From JACVRW01 sp963764665 (GTDB lineage: Bacteria > Actinomycetota > Thermoleophilia > Solirubrobacterales > Thermoleophilaceae): DNA of 64,000 nt. Positions 33,018 to 41,406 of the stretch are shown in pieces. Under the pieces are notes generated by a model. It worked only from the letters and a program-made list of their open reading frames with translations. It made no database searches and had not been told where the DNA came from. Both the position numbers and the translations under genes were made by a program. The DNA lies in assembly GCA_963764665.1 (NCBI GenBank), contig CAVXTL010000001.1:1-64000 (forward strand), in the 5' to 3' direction. Position 1 is the stretch's first letter, and each line of letters starts with the position of its first letter.

Positions 33018-34436
33018 TCACACGTGCAACGCGGGGTAGAGCGCTCTGAAGCGCTCATGACCCTCGCGATACGGCTCGATCCAGCCGTCCACCGGCTCGA
33101 CCGTGTCGGTGGCCCGCACCGTGGCCGCCACCGCCTCCTCCACGCTCGACCAGAGGCCACCGGCCACGCCCCCGAGCAGCGCGGCCCCGAAGGCAGCGCC
33201 CTCGTCCACTGCTGTGCGCTCGAGCGGCAGGTCCAGCGCCGAGGCCACGATCCGCAGCCAGAGGTCGCTCCGCCCTCCGCCTCCGGACACGCGCCCGACC
33301 GTCGGGGCGGCGCCCACGTCCACCAGGAGGTCGAGGCAGTCGCGCAGCCCGTACGCCACCCCCTCGAGCACCGCTCGGACGAGCGCGCCGCGGTCGTGGC
33401 GCACGGACAGCCCCGCGAAGGCGCCGCGCGCGTTCGGGTCGGCGTGCGGCGTGCGCTCGCCCGACAGGTAGGGAAGGAAGGTGAGGCCCTCGGCCCCCGG
33501 CTCCCAGCGCTCGGCCTCGCCCACCAGCGTGGCGAACGACTCCCCGGGCGCGGCCACATCGCGGAGCCAGCGCAGCGATCCGGCAGCCGAGAGCATCACG
33601 CCCATCGCGTGCCAGGCGCCGGGCACCGCGTGGCAGAACGTGTGGAGGCGGGCCTCCGGGTCGGCCGCGAACCGCTCGAGCGCCACGAACACCACCCCGG
33701 ACGTGCCGAGCACGACCGAGGCCGGGCCCGGCCGGTCCACCCCTACGCCGAGCGCCCCGGCCGCCTGGTCGCCCGCACCGGCGGCCACCGGCACCCCGTC
33801 CACCGCTCCCGACGGCTCGGGGCACTCGAGCGTCCGCGGCAGCCAGGCCTCGTCCAGCTCGAGCGCCTCGAGCACCGACGACGCCCAGCGCCGGCGGGCC
33901 ACGTCGAAGAGCAGCGTCCCGCTCGCGTCCGCCACGTCCATCGCCTTCTCGCCACACAGGCGCAGCCGCACGTAGTCCTTCGGCAGCAGCACGGTGGCGA
34001 TCCGCCCGTACAGCTCGGGCTCGTGCCGCCGCATCCACAGGAGCTTCGGAGCGGTGAAGCCGGTGAGCGCCCGGTTGCCAGTGCGGGCGATCAGCTCCGC
34101 CAGCCCCACGCGCTCCTCGATCTCGGCGCACTCAGCGGCGGTGCGCTGATCGTTCCAGAGGATCGCCGGCCGCAGCACGTTGTCCGCCGAGTCGAGCGCC
34201 ACCAGCCCGTGCATCTGCCCTGAGAGGCCGATCCCGTCGGGCTCGCCTGCCGCACGCAGCTCCTCCAGCACGCTCTGCGCGGCGTCCCACCACAGCTCGG
34301 GGTCCTGCTCCGCCCAGCCCGGCCGCGGGGTGGCGAACGGGTACTCGCGCTCCGCGCGGGCGAGGACCGTGCCGTCGTCCGCGAGCGCGATGCCCTTGAG
34401 GGCGGTTGTGCCTACGTCGAGCCCTACGGCCGTCAC
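33018..34436 (-). CDS. xylB: Xylulokinase (FGGY family)
   Basis: The 472-residue protein has the FGGY N-terminal domain (AVGLDVGTTALKGIALADDG, SGQMHGLVALD, PAILWNDQRTAAEC, GFTAPKLLWMRRHEP) and C-terminal domain (VVLGTSGVVFVALE, FLPYLSGERTPHADPNARG, VLEGVAYGLRD, VSGGGGRSDLWLRI). The SGQMHG motif is characteristic of xylulokinase. It phosphorylates D-xylulose with ATP in the cytoplasm. Its ATG overlaps the stop of the isomerase gene (ATGA), so the two are translationally coupled. Confidence 0.92.
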   Translation of the reverse strand: MTAVGLDVGTTALKGIALADDGTVLARAEREYPFATPRPGWAEQDPELWWDAAQSVLEELRAAGEPDGIGLSGQMHGLVALDSADNVLRPAILWNDQRTAAECAEIEERVGLAELIARTGNRALTGFTAPKLLWMRRHEPELYGRIATVLLPKDYVRLRLCGEKAMDVADASGTLLFDVARRRWASSVLEALELDEAWLPRTLECPEPSGAVDGVPVAAGAGDQAAGALGVGVDRPGPASVVLGTSGVVFVALERFAADPEARLHTFCHAVPGAWHAMGVMLSAAGSLRWLRDVAAPGESFATLVGEAERWEPGAEGLTFLPYLSGERTPHADPNARGAFAGLSVRHDRGALVRAVLEGVAYGLRDCLDLLVDVGAAPTVGRVSGGGGRSDLWLRIVASALDLPLERTAVDEGAAFGAALLGGVAGGLWSSVEEAVAATVRATDTVEPVDGWIEPYREGHERFRALYPALHV

Positions 34437-35431
34437 GCGCCGAGCGCGGCGTACACGATCTCATAGGCGCGCACGGCGTCCTTCTCGCGCTGCGCCTCGA
34501 CCAGCGCCGCTTCGTCGATCCGGGCTGCCGCGGCGTCGATGAAGTTCCACTGCTCGACCGAGCGCCGCACGGCGGCCACCTGGTCCTCGGTGTACGGGTA
34601 GAGATCGAACCCGAGCCGCTCGCCGTTGTTCCCGTACCCGGCGCGGCGCAGCTCGAGCGCCAGCTCCAGGGTCTCCATGAACGCGGTGGCGCCGACCATG
34701 TTGTCGTCGTCGAAGGTGCCCCAGCCGGAGTTGGCGTGCTGGTGGCCCAGCAGGCCCTCGGCCGCCAGCAGCGCCGCGTACTCGGGCAGGTGCTCGCCGT
34801 TCATGATCAGGTGCTGCCAGTCCATGTTCACCTGCACGTTGTCCACCCCCTGGGCGCGCAGCTTGTGGATCACGTGCAGCGTCATCCCCATGTTCCGCAT
34901 CAGGATCTTCATCGCGGGCTCGGAGTTCTTGTGCTCGAGGAACAGCTTCACGCCGTGGCCCGCGCACACCTCGGCGGCCTCCCCGATGCCCTCGATCAGC
35001 CAGTTCCAGGAGTCCGCGTAGGGCGTCTGGAACGGATAGTTGTAGCCCTCGATCCCGGGCCAGATGATGAACTGGGCGCCGATCGACCCCGCGAAGTCGG
35101 CGGCCTCCCGGGTGATCCGGCGGGCCTCCGCCCGCGTGGCTTCGTCCGGGGACACGAGCCCGCCGCGACCGAACCGCGCATCGAGGTGAAGGCCCGACGC
35201 GATCGCGTAGATGCCGTGGTCGCCGAGGGCGGCGCGCACCTCGTCGAGGCTGTCCGGCGAGAGCTCCTGCGGGTAGTGGAACTCGTAGTCGTCCATCAGG
35301 TCGCCCAGGCCCTCCACGGCGCGATGAACCTTGTCCGGCATGGACTCGTTGGCCCACTGCGGCTGGTAGCCGCCGGGCACGAAGCGGGTGACCATCGGGC
35401 CCAGTGCCCAGATGCCAAGGCTGGTCTTCAT
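34433..35431 (-). CDS. Divergent xylose-isomerase-like TIM-barrel protein
   Basis: At 332 residues it is shorter than classical XylA (about 390-440) but keeps its metal-site landmarks in order: YEFHYPQEL (catalytic His region), FIIWPGIEGYNYPFQTPY, LFLEHKNSEPAMKIL, VNMDWQHLIMNGEHL, HQHANSGWGTFDDDNM, RLGFDLYPYTED. The Asp of the classical His-x2-Asp pair is replaced (HYPQE). Coupling to xylB supports a D-xylose to D-xylulose step. L-rhamnose or another aldose as substrate is not excluded. It is divergent from the Gfo/Idh gene with about 40 bases between. Confidence 0.82.
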   Translation of the reverse strand: MKTSLGIWALGPMVTRFVPGGYQPQWANESMPDKVHRAVEGLGDLMDDYEFHYPQELSPDSLDEVRAALGDHGIYAIASGLHLDARFGRGGLVSPDEATRAEARRITREAADFAGSIGAQFIIWPGIEGYNYPFQTPYADSWNWLIEGIGEAAEVCAGHGVKLFLEHKNSEPAMKILMRNMGMTLHVIHKLRAQGVDNVQVNMDWQHLIMNGEHLPEYAALLAAEGLLGHQHANSGWGTFDDDNMVGATAFMETLELALELRRAGYGNNGERLGFDLYPYTEDQVAAVRRSVEQWNFIDAAAARIDEAALVEAQREKDAVRAYEIVYAALGA

Positions 35432-35472
35432 CGACGGCGTCTCCTTATTGCGGCGGTGGATAGCTTGTGGGG

Positions 35473-36528
35473 GTGGAGTCTCCTGGCGTAGGGCTGCTCG
35501 GCTACGCGTTCATGGGCCGGGCACACGCCCACGCCCTGATCACGCTGGCCCACATGACCGGACCGCCGGCGATCGCGCCGCGGCTGGTGTCCGTGGCGGG
35601 CCGCGACGAGGCGCAGCGCACCGAGTTCGCCGAGCGCTTCGGCTTCGCCCGCCACGTGGCGGACTGGCAGGAGGTGGTGGCGGACCCCGAGGTGGAGGTG
35701 CTCGAGAACCTGCTCCCGAACCACCTGCACGCCGAGCCCGTGATCGCCGCCGCCCGCGCCGGCAAGCACGTGATCTGCGAGAAGCCGCTGGCGCTCGACG
35801 CCGCCGAGGCGCGCGAGATGCTGGCCGCGGTGACCCAGGCGGGGGTCGTGCACATGTGCGCCTTCAACTACCGCTTCGTGCCGGCGGTGCGGCGCGCGCG
35901 CGAGATCCTCGAGGCGGGCGAGCTGGGCGAGGTGCACCACTTCCGCGGCACCTACCGGCAGTCGTGGGGCCCCGATCCCGCACGCGAAGGGGTGTGGCGC
36001 TTCGATGCCGCCCAGGCCGGCGGCGGTGCGCTCGGCGACCTGGCCTCTCACGTGATCGACATGTCCCGCTACCTCGTGGGCGAGATCGACAGCGTGGCCG
36101 CCCAGGTGGCCACCTTCGTGCCCGGCCGGACGGTGGACGACGCCGCCGCGGCGGCCGTCTCGTTCGAGGGCGGCGCGATCGGGACGATCGAGGCCACGCG
36201 CTTCGCCACGGGCGAGCTCAACCGCTTCACCTGGGAGATCAACGGCTCCAAGGGCTCGCTCGGGTTCGACCTCGAGCGGCCTGCCGAGCTGATCGTGAAC
36301 GGGAAGCGCGCGCTCGTGAACCCCGACGGCTGGTGGCCGCCCGGCCACGTGCTCGGCTGGGAGCACACCTTCGTGTTCGAGCTGCGCCGGTTCCTCGACG
36401 CGGTGGCCGGCCGCTGCGATGTGGCGCCGCACGGCGCGACGTTCGCGGACGGTCTGCGCGCGGCAGAGGTCGGCGACGCGATCCTGCTCTCCGCACGCGA
36501 GGGCCGGCGCGTCACGCCGGGCGCCTGA
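35473..36528 (+). CDS. Gfo/Idh/MocA-family NAD(P)-dependent oxidoreductase
   Basis: The protein (351 residues from this start) has a Rossmann N-terminus (VGLLGYAFMGRAHAHAL), the EKP motif HVICEKPLALDAAEA, NYRFVPAVRRAREIL, GGGALGDLASHVIDMSRYLVG (catalytic His region) and a C-terminal beta-sheet domain. The family oxidises sugars or inositols. A TAGCTT box at 35461-35466 lies 6 bases before the GTG at 35473, which favours it over the GTG at 35467. Its divergence from the isomerase gene and position in the cluster suggest a pentose or related sugar substrate. Confidence 0.87.
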   Translation: MESPGVGLLGYAFMGRAHAHALITLAHMTGPPAIAPRLVSVAGRDEAQRTEFAERFGFARHVADWQEVVADPEVEVLENLLPNHLHAEPVIAAARAGKHVICEKPLALDAAEAREMLAAVTQAGVVHMCAFNYRFVPAVRRAREILEAGELGEVHHFRGTYRQSWGPDPAREGVWRFDAAQAGGGALGDLASHVIDMSRYLVGEIDSVAAQVATFVPGRTVDDAAAAAVSFEGGAIGTIEATRFATGELNRFTWEINGSKGSLGFDLERPAELIVNGKRALVNPDGWWPPGHVLGWEHTFVFELRRFLDAVAGRCDVAPHGATFADGLRAAEVGDAILLSAREGRRVTPGA

Positions 36529-36535
36529 GCGCCGC

Positions 36536-37495
36536 TCAGAGCGCGACCGCACGACCGCTGTCCGCCGCCTCGTACAGCGCCGCGATCGTCCGCGCCTGTG
36601 CAACCGCGTCGGCCCGCCCGAAGGGATGCTCGATCTCGCGCGCGCACGCGCGCGCGAAGTCCACGAGCTCGCAGCCGTACGGATCGGCCGCCTGCACCTC
36701 AACCGGGGACACCGCCCCGTCGGCCGAGCGCACCTCGATCACGGCCTGGCGCGAGTGCCACGGATCGTCGAGGAAGAGCGCGCCCTTCTCGCCCACCACC
36801 TCCAGCTCGTCGCGGAACGACAGATCGAACCCGCAGTCGAAGTGCGCGAGGGCGCCGCCCGGGAACGACATCGTCGCGACCACGCGCGCGTCCACGTCAC
36901 CGCCCACCAACTGGGCGGTGACCTGGGAGGGCTCGCCGAGCACGAAGCGCGCGCCCGACACGCAGTAGCAACCCACGTCCATGAGCGCGCCGCCGTCGAG
37001 CGACGCGTCCCAGCGCACGTTCTCCTCCACGGGCAGCGGGAACGAGAAGGCGCCGCGCACGAGCCTGACCTCACCGACCTCGGAGGTGAGCTCGCGGAGC
37101 TTCTTGGCCTGCGGGTGGTGGCGCCACATGAAGGCCTCGGCCAGCACCCGGTCGTTTCGCTCCGCGGCGTCGAACGCGCGCTCCACCTCCTCGGGGTGGC
37201 GCGAGAGCGGCTTCTCGCAGAGTACGTGCTTGCCGGCCTCGAGCGCCTGCACCGACCACTCCACGTGCAGCGAGTTGGGGAGCGGGATGTACACCGCGTC
37301 CACGCCCGGGTCCGCGAGCACCTCCTCGTAGGAGCCGAGCGCACGCGGCACGTTCAGCTCGCCGGCCTGACGGCGGGCGCGCGTGGGGTCGCGCGAGCCG
37401 ATGGCCACCACCTCCACGTTCTCGGCCTCGCGCGCGCCGGCCACGAGCTTCTCGTTGATGTCGGCCGTGCTGAGCAGCGCCAGCCGCAGGGTCAT
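36536..37495 (-). CDS. Gfo/Idh/MocA-family oxidoreductase (sugar dehydrogenase-like)
   Basis: The 319-residue protein has LALLSTADINEKLVAG in place of the usual GxGxxG, VYIPLPNSLHVEWSVQALEAG, the EKP motif HVLCEKPLSRHPEEV, EAFMWRHHPQAKKL and GGALMDVGCYCVSGARFVLG. The FMWRHHPQ and LMDVGCY motifs match xylose/glucose-fructose oxidoreductase-type members. Its ATG overlaps the SDR stop (ATGA), so it is the last gene of the transporter operon. It may oxidise xylose or a derivative. Confidence 0.86.
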   Translation of the reverse strand: MTLRLALLSTADINEKLVAGAREAENVEVVAIGSRDPTRARRQAGELNVPRALGSYEEVLADPGVDAVYIPLPNSLHVEWSVQALEAGKHVLCEKPLSRHPEEVERAFDAAERNDRVLAEAFMWRHHPQAKKLRELTSEVGEVRLVRGAFSFPLPVEENVRWDASLDGGALMDVGCYCVSGARFVLGEPSQVTAQLVGGDVDARVVATMSFPGGALAHFDCGFDLSFRDELEVVGEKGALFLDDPWHSRQAVIEVRSADGAVSPVEVQAADPYGCELVDFARACAREIEHPFGRADAVAQARTIAALYEAADSGRAVAL

Positions 37496-38181
37496 CCCCA
37501 CGACCCTTCGTTCATCGGCCGGAACGACACGGTCATCATGCGCAGGCCCTTCGGGCGCGAGACCACGAACCAGACCACGTCCGCGACCTCCTCAGGGCTC
37601 ATCATCCCCTCGAGCTCCGGCATGTCCGGCGTGCGCCCGGTGCCCATCGCGAACTCGGTGGCTATGCCGCCGGGACAGACGTTGGTCACGCGCACGCCCA
37701 GCTCGCGCATCTCGTGGTCGAGCGAGCGGGTGAACCCGAGCTGACCGAACTTCGACGCGTTGTAGACCGTCTCGCCCGGGAACCCGCGCAGTCCCGCCAC
37801 GGAGGAGAGCGAGAGGAAGTCGCCCTTGGACTCGATCAGGTGCGGGAGCGTTGCCCGCGCGGTGTGGAGCGTGCCCTTCAGGTTCACGTCGATCATCTCG
37901 TCCACCTGCTCGGGCGGCAGCTCGAGGAACGGCCCGTAGGAGCCCACGCCGGCATTCGCCACCGCGGCGTCGAGGCCGCCCAGCTCCGTGACCGCCGTGG
38001 CCACGGCGGCGTCCACCTGGGCCGGGTCGCGCACGTCGCACACGAGCCCCAGCGCACCGTCGATCCCGAGATCGCTGCCGCTGCGCGAGGCGCACGCCAC
38101 CCGCCAGCCCTCGTCGGCGAAGCGCCGGGCCACGGCGGCGCCGACGCCCTTGCTCGCCCCGGTGACGAATAAGGCAGCTAT
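37492..38181 (-). CDS. Short-chain dehydrogenase/reductase
   Basis: The classical SDR motifs are all present: FVTGASKGVGAAVARRFA (TGxxxGxG), CDVRD, NAGVGSYGP, LSLSSVAGLRG, YNASKFG (YxxxK) and CPGGIATEF. The length of about 229 residues is normal. No ATG, GTG or TTG lies in frame near the N-terminus; the best position is an ATA at 38181-38179 overlapping the permease TAG, so translation may depend on coupling, or a base may be wrong there. It probably reduces or oxidises a sugar or alcohol intermediate. The assigned start is tentative. Confidence 0.78.
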   Translation of the reverse strand: MAALFVTGASKGVGAAVARRFADEGWRVACASRSGSDLGIDGALGLVCDVRDPAQVDAAVATAVTELGGLDAAVANAGVGSYGPFLELPPEQVDEMIDVNLKGTLHTARATLPHLIESKGDFLSLSSVAGLRGFPGETVYNASKFGQLGFTRSLDHEMRELGVRVTNVCPGGIATEFAMGTGRTPDMPELEGMMSPEEVADVVWFVVSRPKGLRMMTVSFRPMNEGSWG

Positions 38182-39398
38182 AACCGCCCGGCCTGCGCCT
38201 GGCGGCGGCGCGAAACGGAGTCCACCGTGACGGCGAGCAGCAGGACGCCGCCGGTGATCACGAACTTCTCGCCCGAGCCGAGTCCGAGCAGGCCGAGGCC
38301 GTTGTCGATCGACGCGATCACGAGCGCCCCGAGCAGGGCGCTCTTGATGTGGCCCCGGCCTCCGAACAGCGACGTGCCGCCGATCACGGCCGCCGCGATC
38401 GAGTAGAGCAGGATCGAGCCACCGCCCGCGTTCGTGTCCACCGAGCGCAGGCGCGAGGCGAGGATGATCCCGCCCACGGCCGCCATCAGCGAGCAGATCG
38501 CGAAGACGTAGATGCGGATGCGATCGACGTTGATCCCCGCTCGGCGGGCCGCCTCGGCGTTGCCGCCGACGGCGTAGACGTAGCGGCCGAAGCGCGTGCG
38601 CCCGAGGATGAAGGTCCAGAAGACGAGCAGCGCGGCCACGAGCACACCCACGTAGGGGATGCCGCGGTCCTCGTTGGCCACGTACACGACGACGCCGAGG
38701 GCGATGGCGAGTCCAGCCACACGCAGGGCCGGAAGCAGGTACGGCTCCTGCTCGAGCCCAGCCTTGCGGCGCACGCGGATCTCGTTCAGCTGTGTGCCCG
38801 CGTAGAGCGCGACGCAGACCAGCAGCAGCATCCACGCGGTCCCCTCGGAGAGGAACCCGTTGGCCAGGTCGATGATGAAGTCGTCCTGGAGGATCACGGT
38901 GCCGCGACTGCCTATTAACAGCAGCACCACGCCGTTCCACGCGATTAACCCGGCCAGCGTGACCACGAACGACGGGATGCCGACCTTGGCGAACAGGATG
39001 CCGTGAAAGGCTCCAATCGCGGCTCCGGCGGCGAGCGCGGCGACGATGGCGACCACAGTGGGCACCTCGTTGCCGTCGGGGATGAGCAGGATGGTCACGA
39101 TCACGCCCGCCACGCCCGACACATAGCCGACCGAGAGGTCGATCTCGCCGAGCAGCAGCACGAAGACGATGCCCATTGCGATCGTGGTGTAGGCCGCCGA
39201 CTGCACGATCAGGTTCACGAAGTTGGAGGCCGTCAGGAAGCGGTCGTTCTGGGTCTGGAAGACGATCGCGATGATGATCAGCCCGACGATGATCGGGAGC
39301 GAGCCGAGCTCGCCCGACTTTACGTCGGTCCACCAGCGCTGCGCGACGTCGCGCAGGGTGGTGCCCTGGGCCGGAGGGGCTCCGGTCGCGGCGCTCAC
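38178..39398 (-). CDS. Sugar ABC transporter permease (XylH-like)
   Basis: The 406-residue protein has about 10-12 helices and the BPD_transp_2 landmarks LLGEIDLSVGYVSGVAGV, FVVTLAGLIAWNGVVLLL, GRYVYAVGGNAEAARRAGI and AVIGGTSLFGGRGHIKSALLGAL. The length and the long loop around residues 195-235 match D-xylose permeases rather than the shorter RbsC type. The GTG start overlaps the ATPase stop (GTGA). Confidence 0.9.
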   Translation of the reverse strand: MSAATGAPPAQGTTLRDVAQRWWTDVKSGELGSLPIIVGLIIIAIVFQTQNDRFLTASNFVNLIVQSAAYTTIAMGIVFVLLLGEIDLSVGYVSGVAGVIVTILLIPDGNEVPTVVAIVAALAAGAAIGAFHGILFAKVGIPSFVVTLAGLIAWNGVVLLLIGSRGTVILQDDFIIDLANGFLSEGTAWMLLLVCVALYAGTQLNEIRVRRKAGLEQEPYLLPALRVAGLAIALGVVVYVANEDRGIPYVGVLVAALLVFWTFILGRTRFGRYVYAVGGNAEAARRAGINVDRIRIYVFAICSLMAAVGGIILASRLRSVDTNAGGGSILLYSIAAAVIGGTSLFGGRGHIKSALLGALVIASIDNGLGLLGLGSGEKFVITGGVLLLAVTVDSVSRRRQAQAGRL

Positions 39399-40186
39399 GC
39401 CGTCACCCCGGCCACGTCGACGTCATCCTGTCCGGGCACCTTGGAGAGCTTGCCGGCGGTGATCGCCTCGACTACCTCCTGCGGGTTCGTCTCCGTGCGC
39501 TTGAACTCGGACACGTTCTGGCCGAGTCGCAGGACCGTGATCGAGTCGGCCACCTCGAACACGTCATGAAGGTTGTGGGACACGATCACCACGGCGAGCC
39601 CCTGCTCGCCGAGCCGCTTGACCAGGTCGAGCACCTGGCGGGTCTGCGCGACCCCGAGAGCCGCCGTGGGCTCGTCGAGGATCACCACACGCGAGTTCCA
39701 CATCACGGCCTTGGCTACGGCGACCGACTGGCGCTGCCCGCCCGAGAGGCTCGCGACGGTCTGGCGGACCGAGCGGATCGTCGTGACCGAGAGCTCGTCG
39801 AGCGTCTTCAGCGAGCGCGACTCCATCTCGATCTCGTCCAGGCGGCGGAACGAATCCAGCTCCTCGCGCCCGAGGAACATGTTCTGGACGACATCCAGGT
39901 TGTCGGCAAGCGCGAGGTCCTGGTAGACGACCTCGATGCCGAGGTCGGCCGCGTCCTTCGGCCCGGAGATCCTCACCGGGGACCCCTCGAAGAGAACCTC
40001 GCCCCCGTCGATGTGGTGGATGCCGGCCACGCACTTGATCAGCGTGGACTTGCCGGCCCCGTTGTCCCCCACGAGGGCCATGACCTGACCAGGGTTCACG
40101 TGGAAGTCCACCTCGTGCAGGGCCACGACCGCGCCGAAGCGCTTGGTGACTCCGCGCAGCTCCAGCACCGGCGTGGTATCGCTCAC
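39395..40186 (-). CDS. Sugar ABC transporter ATP-binding protein, single domain
   Basis: The 263-residue protein has Walker A ALVGDNGAGKSTLIK, Q-loop VVYQDLALADNLDVV, signature LSGGQRQSVAVAKA and Walker B VVILDEPTAALG followed by IVSHNLHDVFEVAD. Enteric XylG and RbsA carry two such domains (about 500 residues); this has one, so the transporter probably uses a homodimer. GAGGAG lies about 6 bases before the GTG start. The upstream hairpin at 40222-40249 separates it from the binding-protein gene. Confidence 0.9.
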   Translation of the reverse strand: MSDTTPVLELRGVTKRFGAVVALHEVDFHVNPGQVMALVGDNGAGKSTLIKCVAGIHHIDGGEVLFEGSPVRISGPKDAADLGIEVVYQDLALADNLDVVQNMFLGREELDSFRRLDEIEMESRSLKTLDELSVTTIRSVRQTVASLSGGQRQSVAVAKAVMWNSRVVILDEPTAALGVAQTRQVLDLVKRLGEQGLAVVIVSHNLHDVFEVADSITVLRLGQNVSEFKRTETNPQEVVEAITAGKLSKVPGQDDVDVAGVTA

Positions 40187-40221
40187 CGCACTCTCTCCTC
40201 GTTCAAGTTTCGAGGCGGACG

Positions 40222-40249
40222 CCCCGGGACGCCCTGAGGCGTCCCGGGG
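40222..40249 (-). terminator. Intercistronic hairpin between binding-protein and ATPase genes
   Basis: CCCCGGGACGCC pairs perfectly with GGCGTCCCGGGG around a CTGA tetraloop, 13 bases after the binding-protein stop on the minus strand. Such hairpins in sugar-transport operons act as partial terminators or 3' stabilisers, allowing more binding protein than ATPase and permease. The strength here (12 bp, no mismatch) fits that role. Confidence 0.7.
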
Positions 40250-40262
40250 CCCGCAATCGGCT

Positions 40263-41366
40263 CTAAAGGCCGAGCTCCGTGCACTTCGCTGCGACCTTCC
40301 CGACGCAGATGTCTTCCTTGGTCGGGAAGTCCACCTCGCCGAGGTAGTCCTTGATGTTGTCCTTCGTGATCGCGATCGGCGTGAGCAGAACCGACGGGAC
40401 CTTCTTGGTTCCGTTGTCGACCGGACTGGTCGTCGCGTTCGGCTTCTCGCCCTTGGCAAGCGCGATAGCCAGATCGGCTGCCGCGTCCGCCTCCTGCTTG
40501 GTGGGCTTGTACACCGTCATGCACTGATCTCCGTTGACGATGTTCTGGATGCCCTCGAGCGTCGCGTCCTGGCCGGTCACCGGCACCTGCGGCAGCTTGC
40601 GCTGCTTTAGGGCCGAGATCGCGGCGTTGCCGAGGCCGTCGTTGGCCGCCAGCACCCCGTCGACCTTGTTGTTGTTGGCCTGCAGCATCTGCTCGAAGAT
40701 GGTCAGCGCCTTCTGGTTGTCCCAGTCCGGCACCGACTGGTCGCCGATCTCCTTCCAATCACCCGAGTCGAACTTCGGGTTGATCACGGAGTCGTACCCG
40801 TTCTTGAACAGCGTTGCGTTGTTGTCCGTGGGCGATCCGTTCAGAACCGCGATCTGGGCGCCCTGCTTGTTGCCCACGCAGTCCACGAGGCCCTGCCCCT
40901 GGAGCTCGCCGACCTTCGTGTTGTCGAACGACACGTAGTAGTCGTTCGCATCGGTGTCGAGCGTCAGGCGGTCGTAGTCGATCACCTTCACGCCCTGCGA
41001 CTTTGCGTTCGCCGCGATGGCCGCGCCGGAGCCCGAGTCCAAGTTCACGAGCAGGAGGACCTTCGCCCCGTTCGTGATCGCCTGCTCGGCCTGCTGCTGC
41101 TGCGTGGACTTGTCGCCCTCGGCGTTCGAGATGTCGGCCTCCACTCCGGCGTCGTCAAAGGCCTTCTGCAGCAACGGCCGGTCGTAAGTCTCCCAGCGCA
41201 CCGACGACTTCGAGTCCGGCAGCAGCACCGCCACCTTGCCGACGTCGCCGCCGCTGTCGCCGCTACCGCTGTCCCCACCGTCATCGTCATCGCCGCAGCC
41301 CGCGGCGATGGACGCCATCGCAAGAGTCACGGCAGCTGCCGCGCTCCAGATCCTTTTCCTCCTCAC
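40263..41366 (-). CDS. Xylose-type sugar-binding lipoprotein (XylF-like)
   Basis: The 367-residue protein has a lipobox (ASIAAGC, Cys24), an Asp/Gly/Ser-rich linker, and a periplasmic-binding-protein type I fold: VAVLLPDSKSSVRWETYDRP, AEGDKSTQQQQAEQAITNGAK, VKVIDYDRLTLDTDANDYYV, GVLAANDGLGNAAISALKQR. The RWETYDRP and YDRLTLDTDANDYYVSFDN patterns match D-xylose-binding proteins. GGAGGAGAGGAG precedes the GTG. It is the first gene after the ROK repressor in the operon. Confidence 0.9.
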   Translation of the reverse strand: MRRKRIWSAAAAVTLAMASIAAGCGDDDDGGDSGSGDSGGDVGKVAVLLPDSKSSVRWETYDRPLLQKAFDDAGVEADISNAEGDKSTQQQQAEQAITNGAKVLLLVNLDSGSGAAIAANAKSQGVKVIDYDRLTLDTDANDYYVSFDNTKVGELQGQGLVDCVGNKQGAQIAVLNGSPTDNNATLFKNGYDSVINPKFDSGDWKEIGDQSVPDWDNQKALTIFEQMLQANNNKVDGVLAANDGLGNAAISALKQRKLPQVPVTGQDATLEGIQNIVNGDQCMTVYKPTKQEADAAADLAIALAKGEKPNATTSPVDNGTKKVPSVLLTPIAITKDNIKDYLGEVDFPTKEDICVGKVAAKCTELGL

Positions 41367-41406
41367 TTCGACTCCTCTCCTCCGGGTTCTTGTCTCCTAC
41401 TGAAAC

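Noticed and set aside
37492..39333. 613-codon frame joining the SDR with sequence antisense-like to the permease gene
   Set aside because: Only the last 229 codons have SDR motifs; the rest overlaps the permease in another frame of the same strand and is a shadow.
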